From Ampelocalamus luodianensis (Eukaryota > Streptophyta > Magnoliopsida > Poales > Poaceae): a stretch of 64,000 bases of DNA. Where the stretch lies: positions 32,208,165-32,272,164 of the forward strand of contig CM070639.1 of the NCBI GenBank assembly GCA_036346255.1. Direction: 5' to 3'. Shown piece after piece: positions 33,172 to 44,443 of this stretch (position 1 is the stretch's first letter; each line of letters begins with the position of its first letter). The notes under the pieces were generated by a model. That model was not told the origin of the DNA. It saw only the letters and a list, made by a program, of their open reading frames with translations, and did no database searches. The translations under genes and the position numbers were made by a program.

Positions 33172-34104
33172 GCTCAAACGGCGCTTGACTTCACTCCAGT
33201 CCTTACTCTTCCGATGTCCACAAGAGCTTCGATATCTATTGCGATGCCTCCCGTCGTGACTTCGGACATGTTCTCATGCAGAAGGCAAAGCGATTGCCTA
33301 TGCATCTAGGCGCTTGAGACCTCATGAGCTCAACTATCCCACCCATGATTTAGAGCTTGCTGCTGTGGTGCATGCACTCAAGATTTGGTGGCATTATCTG
33401 ATCGGTAATCATTGCGAGGTGTATTCCAATCACAAGAGCTTGAAATACTTGTTCACCCAACAGATCTCGAACCTCAGCAGAGGAGATGGTTGGAATTGAT
33501 TAAAGATTATGACATGAGTATTCGTGATCATCTCGCAAGGCCAATGTGGTTGCCGATGCACTTAGCCGAAAGGTGTATTGCAATACTGATGATCCAAGAG
33601 CAACAACTCGCACTTCTTGCACTTCAGCATCTCAACTTGGGTTTGGTTGAGCATGGTTCCTTGTCGCTTGGTTGTGCAACCGACCTTGGTGGATCAAATC
33701 AAGGCAGCACAGCAATTAGATGATGGTGTGGGTAAAATTAAGCAGAACATCAAGAATGGATCAGCCAGGTGTTTCACAGAAGATGAGCACGGTGTTGTAT
33801 GGTTTGGGCAGCGTCTCGTGGTTCCAAAGGTTCCGGAATTGCGGGATTTGATTCTCCATGAGGCCCATGATTCGCCCTTGTCCATCCATCCGGGCCACCA
33901 AATGTACCAAGATCTGCGCTGAGATTTCGTGGACTCGCATGAAGCGAGATTGCTGTGTTCGCTGCCGATACGACGTATGTTGTCGTGTCAAGGCCGAGCA
34001 TCAGCGTCCAGCAGGTCTTCTTCAGCCTTTGCTAGTGCCAGAATGGAAGTGGGATTCCGTGGGCATGGATTTCATCACTGGTTTGCCCCGTTCATCCAAG
34101 GAAA
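33172..34104 (+). pseudogene. Tekay-2 RNase H and integrase N-half, ends at the Tekay-3 insertion
   Basis: RNase H pieces include RPHELNYPTHDLELAAVVHALKIWWHYL (33,316-33,400), LELIKDYDMSI (33,494) and a LARPMWLPMHLAE block. Integrase zinc-domain pieces follow: HDSPLSIHPG..MYQDLR (33,868-33,920), then RYDVCCRVKAEHQRPAGLLQP (33,966-34,030) and GMDFITGLPRSSK with the first catalytic Asp near 34,070. The frame breaks exactly at 34,104, where Tekay-3 starts, and resumes at 48,821. Confidence 0.8.
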
Positions 34105-37100
34105 TGTGGCTCCTGTGTTATTGGAAATGTACTTAATTAAATTCATACATCAGTAGCACAATTGTTAATGAAGGAACAAGATCGCCCTTTATTAAAGATC
34201 ATGCTAGGAGTATAAATTTAATAAGCAACCGATCCAATAATCGGGATCCCTGATATATATATCTCACAATGGTTCCCAGTGATCAACGCACCATTGCATA
34301 TATATCCTTCAACAACATTGCATCATACACATACAAGTCATACATTTGCATAATTAAACATAAGTTTACATCATTCGGTTTAGTACTACAATATTAAGTG
34401 ACTTGGTCACTCCAAAAGTCTAACAAATGAAGCAAAACAAAATATTAAAATCCACCAATGGCCTCATCCACCGCAGCAATTGCGTGGAGGAAAGAAGTAG
34501 CTTTACTCGTTAGCGCCACCCGATCGCGCCATCTGGTACTTCATAAAGAAAACCGTCCTCACTGCAACAATAGGTGATAGCACCTTGAGTACGGAAGGTA
34601 CTCAGCAAGTCTTACACAAACTAATAAAAGAAAGTGTTGGTTAGAACCTACACAAAGGAGTAGAATTTATATATGCATACGGTTTCAACAAGAAGGTTTA
34701 AAGGTTCAAGTTTGCATAAAGCGATACATCTTAACCTACAAAGACTAAATTTTGACAAAGCCATTTAATAAATCAAAGATAAAGTAGAACAGTAAGTAAA
34801 TACATTAAATGTAAACAGTACAGTGCATGAATCCCTCATGCACAACCATAAAAACCAAAACTAGATTTTTGAAAATCAAAACTTCTATACAGGTGACATC
34901 AATTCAAGTTATCGTCCATGACCGTGGACACATTATTCGAGCAGCTTTATACCCCGCAGGGGTGTACATCTTTACCCACATGACTTAGCTAGCGTTGCCT
35001 TCGGATGCCTCCGAATGATGACATACTTCCTTTGGTATGCCGACCGGGGAAACTAAGATTTGGTATTTTTCAACAAGCTAACACTATTGAGTTGGACCCC
35101 CATGTGTGAGCTGATCCCGCTTAAACAACGATCGATAGCATCCGCTAACCTGGCACACATGTTGCGCCGAATGCCGATCCAAACAATTTAATGCGAATTG
35201 GGTTCCTACCCATAGTAGAATGCTATCGCACTATTAAGGTATCGATATGCGACGAGGCACATATACGCCCTCACCTCCTAAGAACATCCGACATCGACAT
35301 ACAAGCTCACATGGCATAAAACGCACTCCTCGCACTCAAAGCATCTATGCCATACAAGGTCAATACACATATCCTTACTCTCCTGTTTCCAACTCAATAG
35401 TCTTAACATTTTACTTAACCAAACAGCGCCCATACATCGCATGTGGAAGTACGTGGGGACTTGAACCGAATAGTCGAGTTCGGTCCTTAATTAACCCTGA
35501 CAAGTCCACCACAAACCCAATCTCGCACAAAAGCACCATCACTAGCTTCCTCTTGTCCAGATCAATGTGAATTTCAAATACAAATTTGATTTAAAGAAAC
35601 TGACAAAGAGTTTAAAATAACAAGAGTTCATTATGATTCCCATGTTTGACAAGATATGCTTGTCAAACTCTAAAATCTCTAGATCGCATGTCTAAGCCAA
35701 AACTGAAAATATAGGTTATGATATACAGACTATGCTAAGGTTAAGTGTATGATTACAATTAAAGTATTCCACAATGTCACTCGTGTCATAACTAACTAAT
35801 ACAATCCATTTTGGTACTTTCGTAAAAATAGCATGCACAGATATCTCTCGAATTTGGAAAACTATGGTATAAAATTTTTGGATCAATATGGTGCAGAGGA
35901 AGCTTGCCTTGGTAGTAGTATACTGCATGTGTCTGCACTGCTCGAGGCAGATTCAAAACTTCAAATGAACCGATTCTATAGAAAGCAAATAAGTCCAATA
36001 AATGCCAAATCTGACAATAAGCTCAAAATGAAGGAAAAATGCATGATCAATTTGGAAATGCATGATTACAGTATGCTTAAGCCATAACTACCCATAATAA
36101 TGATAATAACCCATTTTATAACCTACTGTTTTCAAAAGACAGAAACTAGGTTTTAGTGCAAAGTTCCAGTTTTCAGATTTTAGAAGAGCTGAAAACAGGA
36201 CAGGTTGCAATTTTCGGAAAAAGGAATATAGAACATGCAAAAGTTCATAAATGAAACTTAGCATGATCTTTTAGGGTAATTAATATCCTAAGCTAACCTT
36301 AAGCTAACCCTAATCGATTAGATTACCAAAAGCTGAAAGAAATTTGCATTGTCGGTTGAGCCGACAAAAAGGAACAGAGGCAGATCTTTGCTTATGAAGT
36401 AAAATAGATGATGACAAGAATTGAAAGATCAACTTGTCATGTCGCTAGGTTTAGTCAAAACCTAAATAAGATGATAAGTTGACAGGAAGAACCCTAATTC
36501 TTGAAAAATGACATGGAAAACCGAAAAGTTATAATATCAACTTTTCATTTTAGAGCAAGTTGAAGCTACTGATGCTCAAAAGAATGATTCACAGCAGCTT
36601 CTAAGATCCTTAAGATGTTCAAGATATCGAAAACTAGGGTTTTATCTTACCAGTAGAAGAAAGACACCCAAGTTTCAAATCTGATATTGATCAACAGAGA
36701 GATAGGCGCTGGTTCAACCTACAAAGTATGTCAAATCTTTATTGTAAGGTAAAACCAAAGGCTTAAGGTGGATAAGCAAAGAATAAGAGCAAGAAACTCC
36801 ACCGGACAAGCAAGGAAAAGGATGAGCTTCTTGGTCAACAATGGCAACAACAAAAGCTAGGTTTATATATAGATGTTGAGCTACAGGCAAGAGGAAAGAT
36901 CTAGAGTTGATGAGGTGTCCATTTAGCTAAACATCCAAAAATTAGTGCATAATCTTTGGATAAATCCTCTCCTCTCGCTCACAAAAATGGTCGCACAGAG
37001 ATAAGGAAGAAGGAGGCAAAATATGACATGTGGGCCCTTTGTCATTCTCACCTTGCCTTCCTAAAAGCTCAAGAATATCACCGTCCGATTGAAATGGGCG

Positions 37101-38469
37101 TTGTGATAAATAGAGAGATTAAAAGATTTGAATCGCATACGTTAATATGGACCGTGCGATTTAGATCGACCGATCGAGATTAAAACGGTGCTCAAAGGAA
37201 TCTCGAGATCCACTTTCAACCGGACGCTGGATTGAATCCAACGATCACCTAAAAGGATACACGCCACCCCTTTTAGATGCGATGGCACAACACCGTTGGA
37301 TTTGATTTCTACGGCCAGATGGAAAATTGAACCGGATGGTCCGATTGCATACACTCATATGGACCTTACGATTAAAATCCAACGATCCACCGATTTTGGG
37401 CTTTAAAGGCCCATGGTCGAAAAGGCGCACCGTAGGATCTAGATCTAAGGGCCCAAGATAGCCGCGCGCTTTTAATTTCAAAAGAAAAGGGCGGCGCGGT
37501 TAGATCAAGAATGGACGGCTGAGATCGTGAGGGGATCCGAGTCGCCCGAGTGCATACACCAACTGACCACACGATGAAGATCCAACGGCCTGCAGGAGCG
37601 GGCCTTATTAGCACGCGGTAAAAAGGAAAAACCGTAGGATTTGAATCTAACGGCTCAGATAAAAGCGCGGCTTTAAGTTTAAAATAAAAAGGGATGCGCT
37701 GTTGGATTGGAAATGAACGGTGGAGATTGAAAAGGGATCCGGAGTTGTCCGATTGCACACACTGATCTCGGTCGTTAGATCAAGATCCAACGGCGGAGAT
37801 TAAAACGCACACGTGGACAGCTCGCGGGGCGTTATAGCCTCACCCGTTCGATTGAAGATCAACGGTTCATATCACGCGGGGAGTTCGGGCTCGCGCCCGA
37901 GCGTGACAGAGCCGAACCAAGTCGATTGGGTTGGACCTAGACACGTGGTCCGAAGTCGCATAAAGATTTAGGTTTGGATTCAAACCGTTTAGTTGACCAA
38001 ACCTTATTCAAATATGCAAAGGTTTGATCGATTTTAAAATAGCAAATAAATTTGTAAATTCATGAAATTTTTACTAGAAGCTACTGAGATAACATATTTC
38101 CCAGATAAATTTTATATACCACATTATCACTTTGTAAAATACATAAATATTTATTTTAGCCCGCAAATAATCATTTAAAGACAATAAATTTTTCTTTAAG
38201 GCAAAATAATTTCTAAAAATGCAACAAAAATATTTTTAGCCAAGATAATTTACCTAGGATTTAATAAAAATACTTCCCAGTCATAATACAAGTTTTATCT
38301 TGTATTCCTTTAAGACTTTAAATGGTTCTTTAGGATTTTGGCTAAAAAGGAAGGTTTTTATTTTGTAACATGTTGCCCAAATTGTAGAAATGAACAGTAA
38401 TGCTATGAACAGCACCTCATTACTGTTCATAAAGCATTTTATTACTGTTTATAAACTTGGGCTGTTACA
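34105..38469 (-). repeat. Tekay-3 3' LTR
   Basis: The LTR is 4,365 bp. It holds a TATA box at 36,863-36,872 (minus), seven or more CCGTTGGATT-type dyads (37,080-37,900) and an AT-rich terminal region (37,980-38,469). No gene. Short open frames such as 35,247-35,570 are not preserved in the other LTR. Confidence 0.95.
36863..36872 (-). promoter_or_regulatory. TATA box, Tekay-3 3' LTR (minus)
   Basis: CTATATATAA on the minus strand is followed by ACCCTAGC-like sequence. It is repeated at 47,181-47,190. Confidence 0.6.
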
Positions 38470-38690
38470 AACCTACCCCCCTTAAGAAAATCTCATCCCC
38501 GAGATTTGGAACAAGTTAGAGATTAGGAAGAGGTGAAGTGGAAATGATTTATAAGGAAATTCAACATCTGTTGTCTTGATTTCCTTTAAAGATAACAAAG
38601 AAGAACTTTACATAACAACATAGGGTTATCATTACATCTTTGTTTACATTGCTTTGTTTAAACTTTCCTTTCTTGATTCAAAGGAAAGTA
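38470..38690 (-). other. Tekay-3 PPT and 3' untranslated region
   Basis: Minus-strand AAGGGGGGTAGGTT at 38,470-38,483 abuts the LTR. The rest, between the chromodomain stop and the PPT, shows nothing else. Confidence 0.75.
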
Positions 38691-38948
38691 CTAAACAACA
38701 AAGAGATGGGGGTGCTCAACTGCATCGATCTTCGGCTCCCATGTGGCTTCATCCTCGGAATGATTAGCCCATCGAATTTTCAAGAACTTGACAAGACGAT
38801 TTCTTGTCCTGCGCTCCATTGTGTCGAGGATACGACCGGTCGTTCTTGATAGGAAAGATCGTGTTGAGATTAAGATGCTCATAAGCGCTGCCTCAATAGG
38901 AACACGAATGCATTTCTTCAATTGAGACACATGAAAAGTATCATGCAT
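38691..38948 (-). CDS. Tekay-3 integrase C-terminus with chromodomain (fragment)
   Basis: These 85 codons start with HDTFHVSQLKKCIRVP, the end of integrase. RTTGRILDTMERRTRNRLVK follows, then the chromodomain core FLKIRWANHSEDEATWEP near residues 55-72, and a stop. ANHSEDEATWE is diagnostic of Tekay-type chromoviruses. The frame lies in another register than the integrase core at 39,251, so about 300 bp between them are frameshifted. Confidence 0.8.
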   Translation of the reverse strand: MHDTFHVSQLKKCIRVPIEAALMSILISTRSFLSRTTGRILDTMERRTRNRLVKFLKIRWANHSEDEATWEPKIDAVEHPHLFVV

Positions 38949-39250
38949 CGCCGAGAGTGATTCGTAGTTCCAATTGATAAGCTCTGACTCCCGCTGGCAA
39001 TTATTCGGAAGGGTTCGATATAACGAGGTGCGAGCTTTCCTTTTACTTAAAACGATGAGTACCCTTCATGGGTGACACTTTAAGATAGACATGGTCATCT
39101 ACCTCAAAGCTTAATTCACGATTTATGGTGGTCGCATAGCTCTTCCGACGAGACATGGGTCTTCAAACAATCTCGAATCGCATTTAACTTGCTCCTCTCG
39201 CTTCCTTTACCAAGTCTCGACCAAAGAATGATCTTTCACTGCACTCGCAC
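38949..39250 (-). pseudogene. Tekay-3 integrase C-terminal region, frameshifted
   Basis: This links the integrase core to the chromodomain. SERSKLNAIRDCLKTHVSSEE-like and FEVDDHVYLKV-like pieces can be read on the minus strand in shifting frames. Coding potential is inferred from position and these fragments. Confidence 0.55.
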
Positions 39251-40048
39251 TCAATTCAATGGAGTCCTACAAGCTCTCCCATACAAGGCTTCAAAAGGTG
39301 ACATTTGAATACTTACTTGGTAGCTATTATTGTAGGAAAACTCCACAAATGGTAAAGATTTCTCCCAGTCTTTGCTATAGGATAGCACATAAGCTCGAAG
39401 AAGATCTTCCATTACTCGATTCACTCTTTCAGTTTGACCACTAGTTTGAGGATGATAAGCAGTACTGAAAGAGAGTTCAGTCCCCATAGCCTGATGAAGG
39501 CTATTCCAAAAATGGGAAGTAAACTGAGGACCACGGTCGGAAACAATGAATTTGGGAACACCATGAAGACAAACAATTCTAGCCATATAAAGCTCTGCTA
39601 GCTGCTTGCCACTGAAATTGGTCCTGACCGGAATAAAATGAGCCACCTTTGTCAAACGGTCGATGATTACCCAAATGGCATCGGACCCATTGGAGGTTTT
39701 GGGAAGACCAGTAACAAAATCTATACTGATCTCTTCCCACTTCCATTGTGGAATAGGCAAAGGCTGAAGGGTACCAGCTGGCTTCAGATGTTCAGCTTTA
39801 ACCCTTTGGCAAATATCACACTCAGCAACATACTGAGCAATTTGCCTTTTCATTTGGCTCCACCAAAATGCTTTCTTCAAATCCTGATACATCTTGGTAC
39901 TTCCAGGATGTAGAGAAAACTTGGAATCATGAGCCTCTCTGAAAATTAAACTCCTCAGATGAGGATCTGCAGGTACTACCAAACGATTGCGATATCGAAT
40001 TATACCGCGATCATCTTCCGAAAACTCGTTGGCTTTACCTGCTTTCAT
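39251..40048 (-). CDS. Tekay-3 integrase core, intact reading frame
   Basis: 265 codons without interruption. The HHCC zinc domain is complete (His40, His47, Cys77, Cys80). The catalytic triad is complete: Asp110 in SIDFVTGLP, Asp171 in VSDRGPQF and Glu207 in GQTERVN, with 35 residues between the last two as in a DD35E integrase. The C-terminal blocks VLSYSKDWEKSLPFVEFSYN and FEALYGRACRTPLN follow. Integrase inserts the cDNA into the genome. This is the only Gypsy catalytic domain in the window without a break. The ATG is internal to the polyprotein. The flanking RNase H and C-terminal parts are frameshifted, so the element as written cannot make a full Pol. Confidence 0.9.
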   Translation of the reverse strand: MKAGKANEFSEDDRGIIRYRNRLVVPADPHLRSLIFREAHDSKFSLHPGSTKMYQDLKKAFWWSQMKRQIAQYVAECDICQRVKAEHLKPAGTLQPLPIPQWKWEEISIDFVTGLPKTSNGSDAIWVIIDRLTKVAHFIPVRTNFSGKQLAELYMARIVCLHGVPKFIVSDRGPQFTSHFWNSLHQAMGTELSFSTAYHPQTSGQTERVNRVMEDLLRAYVLSYSKDWEKSLPFVEFSYNNSYQVSIQMSPFEALYGRACRTPLN

Positions 40049-41480
40049 ATTCCCCTTGATTTCAGCTACCTCGGCATCGCTGGGCCTCCGTAATCTGAGA
40101 TTCTAATGTCGGCTCCACATGTAATGCAGCGAGAAACTCGCTCCCACCAATTCAAGACTTGCTACCAAAATCAGCACACAAGTCTTTTCTACAGTAGAGA
40201 AGATATGCACTGCATTGTGACTTCTCGCTAAAGCGCCCGCCACAACATTGGCTTTACCAGATGATAATGAATACCCATGTCGTAGTCCTTGATCGTTCAA
40301 GCCATCTTCTTTGTCTCATATTCAAATCGATTGAGTAAATATGTACTTGTGCTTTTATGATCGGTGTAGATCTCACAACGATTACCTAGAAGGTAATGTC
40401 GCCAAATCTTCAATGCATGGACCACGGCAACCAATTCCAAATCATGAGTAGGATAATTAACTTCATGAGGGCGCAATGCCGGATGCATATGCCACAACTC
40501 GCCTTCTTGCATAAGCACACACCAAGCCCATGGCGAGATGCATCGCAATAAATGTTGAAGCTCTTAAGAACATCCTAAGAGTAAGAACTGAGCTTTGGTT
40601 AAAAGAGTTCTCAAAAGCCAAAACTCTCATCACACTTATCCGACCATTCAAACTTTTTCCTTTCTCGCAAGAGCCGAGTCAAAGGTCTAGCAATTTTGGA
40701 GAAATTTTCAATGAACCTACTGTAATAACCCGCAAGTCCAAGAAAACTTCAGATCTCCGGGACACTTTTGGGAGGCTTCAATTTAGCACATCTTGTACCT
40801 TGCTTGATCAACAAAGAATGCCTCCTTCGATAACACATGCCCCAAAAATGCAACCTCTCGAGCCGTAAAGCACACTTGCCGAACTTAGCATATAATCGAT
40901 GCCGACGAAGTGTTTCAAAGACAAGCCTCAAATGTTGTTCATGGTCTTCATCAAACTTGGAATAAATAAGAATATCACAATAAACACGACAACGAACTTA
41001 TCCAAGAATTCCATGAACACCGAATTCATAAGATTCATGAAATAGGTGGCGCATTGGTCGCACCAAAGGACATACAAAGATACTCGCATAAACCGTAACG
41101 AGTAGAAAAAGCTGTTTTAGGGATGTCCTCACTCTAACCTTGATTTGATGATAGCCCACCTCAAATCAATCTTTGAAAAGACGCGCACCAACCAACCGAT
41201 CAAAAGATCATCAATTCGAGGCAGAGGATACTTGTTTTTGATGGTGACCTCATTTAACTGGACGGTAGTCCACACACATCCGTAAAGTGTTGTCCTTCTT
41301 TTGACAAAGATTGCCGCATCCCCAAGGTGAGGAACTCGGTCGAATAAATCCTTTGTCAAGCAATTCTCCGAGTTGCTTCTTCAATTCAACCAACTCGTTG
41401 ACGGCATTCGATAAGGACTCTCGGATATTGGAGCGTTCCAGAACTAGTTCAATTATTTAACTCCACTTCCCTGCTCGTGG
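40049..41480 (-). pseudogene. Tekay-3 reverse transcriptase and RNase H, frameshifted
   Basis: Read from 41,480 leftward: NELVELKKQLGELLDKGFI, MCVDYRP-like, NEVTIKNKYPLPRIDDLL (41,285-41,225), FSKIDLR (41,180), FMEFLDKFVVVFI (41,020-40,985), where a lost base breaks the catalytic Asp pair, IYSKFDEDHEQHL, LRRHRLYAKFGKC, then RNase H LRPHEVNYPTHDLELVAVVHALKIWRHYLLGNRCEIYTDHKS (40,470-40,335). All parts are present in order, but no frame runs more than about 80 codons. Confidence 0.8.
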
Positions 41481-41958
41481 CAATCCGAAGGTCTTCCGAA
41501 AAACATCAACATACTCACCGACAATTGGTACTAACTCCAAAGAAGGAGTGGTATCAACTTGGTGAGCACAAAGATGAGAGCCAATTGTTTTGGAATGGTA
41601 AACAACTCGAATACCGCTCGCATTGGTCATGGAAATAGACCGTTGGGAACAATTGATTTGACCCGGTTCTTGGACACCAATCCATACCCAAAATGACGCC
41701 CAACTTTAGAGTCAATCACAATTAGATTTGCTAAAAACTTTACCCCAAGGATTGTTATGTTGACCCACAACAGATCCGATCGGTTTTAAAGACCACACCT
41801 GTGATTGAATAATAAAAGATGGTTGGAGGGTATGCATGTCTAATCGATGTTGAGCAACAAAATGATTGCTAACAAAAGAATGAGATGCTCCGAGTCAAAT
41901 AAAACAAAGAGTCTGGACTGAAATTAACTAGGAGCATACCCATAACAACTTCAGTGTA
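41481..41958 (-). pseudogene. Tekay-3 protease region, degenerate
   Basis: GASHSFVSNHFVAQHRL can be read near 41,895-41,850. The preceding DS dipeptide is not in frame. MDW-type and VGEYVDVF blocks (41,680 and 41,520) follow, as in Gypsy elements. It is broken by several shifts. Confidence 0.6.
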
Positions 41959-43116
41959 TCACCGCCTCTTCGCAGTTGATCCGTTCACATGCCCACTGAC
42001 CGAGCCGATCGCTTTGATAGGGACCTCTGCGAAGGGCTGGCGCACGTGCAATCGGATATGGTCGAACAGAGGCAATCCTTGCTGCTTTGCCACACACTTG
42101 TTGGCATAATGCCCCGGACGACCACAATGAAAATAGATAACCCCTGGGTTAACATTGTTGACAGGACGGGGCTGATTTCCACTTGGTCCTCGCTGACTGG
42201 TGGGAGGAGATGGACGAGGGGCAAACACCGCTGGCCTTGGTGAAAATGGAGTCGGTGCTCGCGGTGGTCTAGACAACCACATACGAGGCCCAGGCGTAAC
42301 CGCCACCGTGAACAAATCGAGAAGTCCGCCGCCGCTATGCGACTCCTCCAAGGCCTTGCCCTTACTCGCCACAATTGCTTTATTGACCAAATGAGCGAAA
42401 TTTCTAAAGTCATGCAAAGCCACCGCCATCCGCAATTCCTCGATAGACCATTCAAGAACCGGTTTCGACGCACGAAGGTCGGTGAGAAACATCATCGGGC
42501 ATATCCGCCAAGAGGTTGAACTCATGCGATATTCTGAATGCACTTTCGCCCTTGCTTGAGAGCGAGAAATTCCTATTGCTTGATCATGATTACTCCTCAG
42601 AATATGAGCTTCGCGGAAAGCCTCCACGAACTCATCCCAAGTAGGGACATGTCCAAAGCAGTCGAATGGCAAGAAGATTATCCCACCATATGCTAGCCGC
42701 CCATCGAAATGATAATCGCAAAAGAACCTTTTCCTCTCGGAACATTGAGCAATCAAAAGCTTCTTCTCAATGGTCCGGCCAATCTTCAAGATCCATGGGA
42801 TCATGAGAACCGGAGAACACCGCGGTTAGTCCTGAAAGTCGCAAGACCGCCTCGCACATGGTGACCTCCCGCTCGACAACCGTGTAGCAGTGAAGAAGTG
42901 TTGCGCGCACCGCTCCAGATGCGCGTGTCGTCCATTCGATTGCACTCAATTTGCATGAGCACATCCGCCATCGAAGGTGGTGGAGGAAGCTCCTCTTCCC
43001 GAGAACCATCTTGCGGGCTCCCGAGTGGAGGGTTCGGGCCGGCCCTCCCGAGAATGAGACACGGAGTCGACATGCCCTCCCTTGTTGCGCTTAAGACGAG
43101 TAGTAGGTCCCGTCAT
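41959..43116 (-). pseudogene. gag: Tekay-3 gag, frameshifted
   Basis: The probable start is ATG at 43,116 (TGPTTRLKRNKGGHVDS). The longest open part is 42,804-41,959. It includes the capsid block DEFVEAFREAHI, AVALHDFRNFAHLVNKAIVASKGKALEES, a proline-rich linker and a zinc knuckle near 42,110 reading FHCGRPGHYANKC, in which the first Cys is replaced by Tyr. The N-terminal 100 codons are split over frames. It is collinear with Tekay-2 gag. Confidence 0.8.
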
Positions 43117-43412
43117 CCTGCTACCACACCATGGTTAACAACATAACAAGGACATACTCTGCAAACACAAACAAGGTTGCAATTAGAAAAGAAACAAACA
43201 TCTACATATAATGCATCATGTTATGACATGTATTCAAGTTAACACCAAAACCGAAACTTCATATATACACAACAAAATTTCGGTTCCATCTTACATTATA
43301 GTCGGCCATAATGTCGACATAAACCGAAAGTTAAACTTACATACTTTGTACAAAATACTACCGCCCTAGTACATACATTTTATTTAAAGACAACTACTAG
43401 ACTAAAAGACAC

Positions 43413-44305
43413 TTAACCACGAGGATTCATCGTCGAGGTGCTAGCGTAGAGATCCCGGTTAAAGTTCACCGGAAACTCATTCAAAAGATGAGCTCCAGGG
43501 GAACCCGTGTCAACAGGATCCAACGGGCTAATGAGACGCCTCGGGGAACCTAGCAGTGGCTGATGACCTCCAGGAGGTGCAGTCCGCAGAGTGCGAGGGA
43601 AACCTGCAGTCATCCGAGCTTGGTGCACTTGTCCATAAACAGGTACACACCCGGCCACTTCTGGAAGTCGATAAAGAGGTGGTGCAGCAGCAGCGGGGGA
43701 GGTCTCGTTGTCACCATAAAGCACGCCAGGAACGCGTTCATGTTGACACCAAGAAGCGTACTACTGGCCTCATTAAGGCGATGCCGAAGTTTCCCATAAC
43801 TCCTCACAAGACAGCGATGGATTTGGTCCATGATGCGACCATCCTCGCCAACCGTCGCACCGAGGGTCTTCCCAAATCGTATCTCATCGAACATGCTCAC
43901 TTCGGAGGTAGGCCTTGATTCGGGAAGTGGTCATAGGGTGGTTGAGACAATTCCACAAATCATGACGAAGAAGACTCATCATCCTACTTGCCGCTTCGAA
44001 TCGCCATAGCCTCGTGAGGTGGCAAGTGCTTGGACACGAAGGAACATCGCCGCCACGTGCCTAGCGATGACATTGATGAAGGCACGGCATTCTCCATCCT
44101 CGGTCCTCGATCTCGCCGATAAATGGCATACTCCGCTGATAGGTGAAATTGAGCGCCACATCATGTCCCGGTAATGCGGGAACCCATCAACATCTTCACT
44201 CGAGTCTCCTTGACCAAATACCAACCGCTCATCTATAGGCAAAAGACAAGATAAGGAACAATTCACTTTAAATAAACCAATGTAAAGTTGGGCAAGAAGT
44301 GACAT
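43413..44305 (-). pseudogene. Tekay-3 pre-gag accessory ORF, unknown function
   Basis: Between the PBS and gag lies a coding-like region of about 290 codons. It is read in three overlapping pieces: 44,305-43,979, 43,900-43,610 and 43,724-43,413. Blocks in order are DERLVFGQGDSSEDVDGFP, YRDMMWR, AFINVIARHVAAMFLRV, LNHPM, RIMDQIHRCLVRSYGKLRHRLNEAS, NETSPAAA, RLPEVAG.VPVYG, LLGSPRRLI and FNRDLYAS, then a stop. The same blocks appear in the left-edge element (1-890). I do not recognise a domain. Tekay-2 lacks it. Accessory ORFs between LTR and gag are known in other Gypsy lineages, but I cannot tell whether this is one of them. Confidence 0.65.
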
Positions 44306-44429
44306 TAAGGAGGATAAGGAATAAAAGATGTCATACTTAAGCTTTCAAAATTATACTACTACTTGAAATAGTTTTATTAGAAGACTCTCTAACAACTTCG
44401 CCATGCTACTTTAACCTACAGTAACGATG

Positions 44430-44441
44430 CTCGATACCAAC
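44430..44441 (-). other. Primer binding site, Tekay-3
   Basis: The minus strand reads TTGGTATCGAGC, where the canonical site has TGGTATCAGAGC. The A of the CAG is missing. The site is at the expected distance from the LTR end at 44,444. Confidence 0.7.
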
Positions 44442-44443
44442 GC

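Noticed and set aside
34105..38469. Host gene in the AT-rich Tekay-3 LTR (frames such as 35,247-35,570)
   Set aside because: The frames are not conserved in the second LTR and have no recognisable motif.
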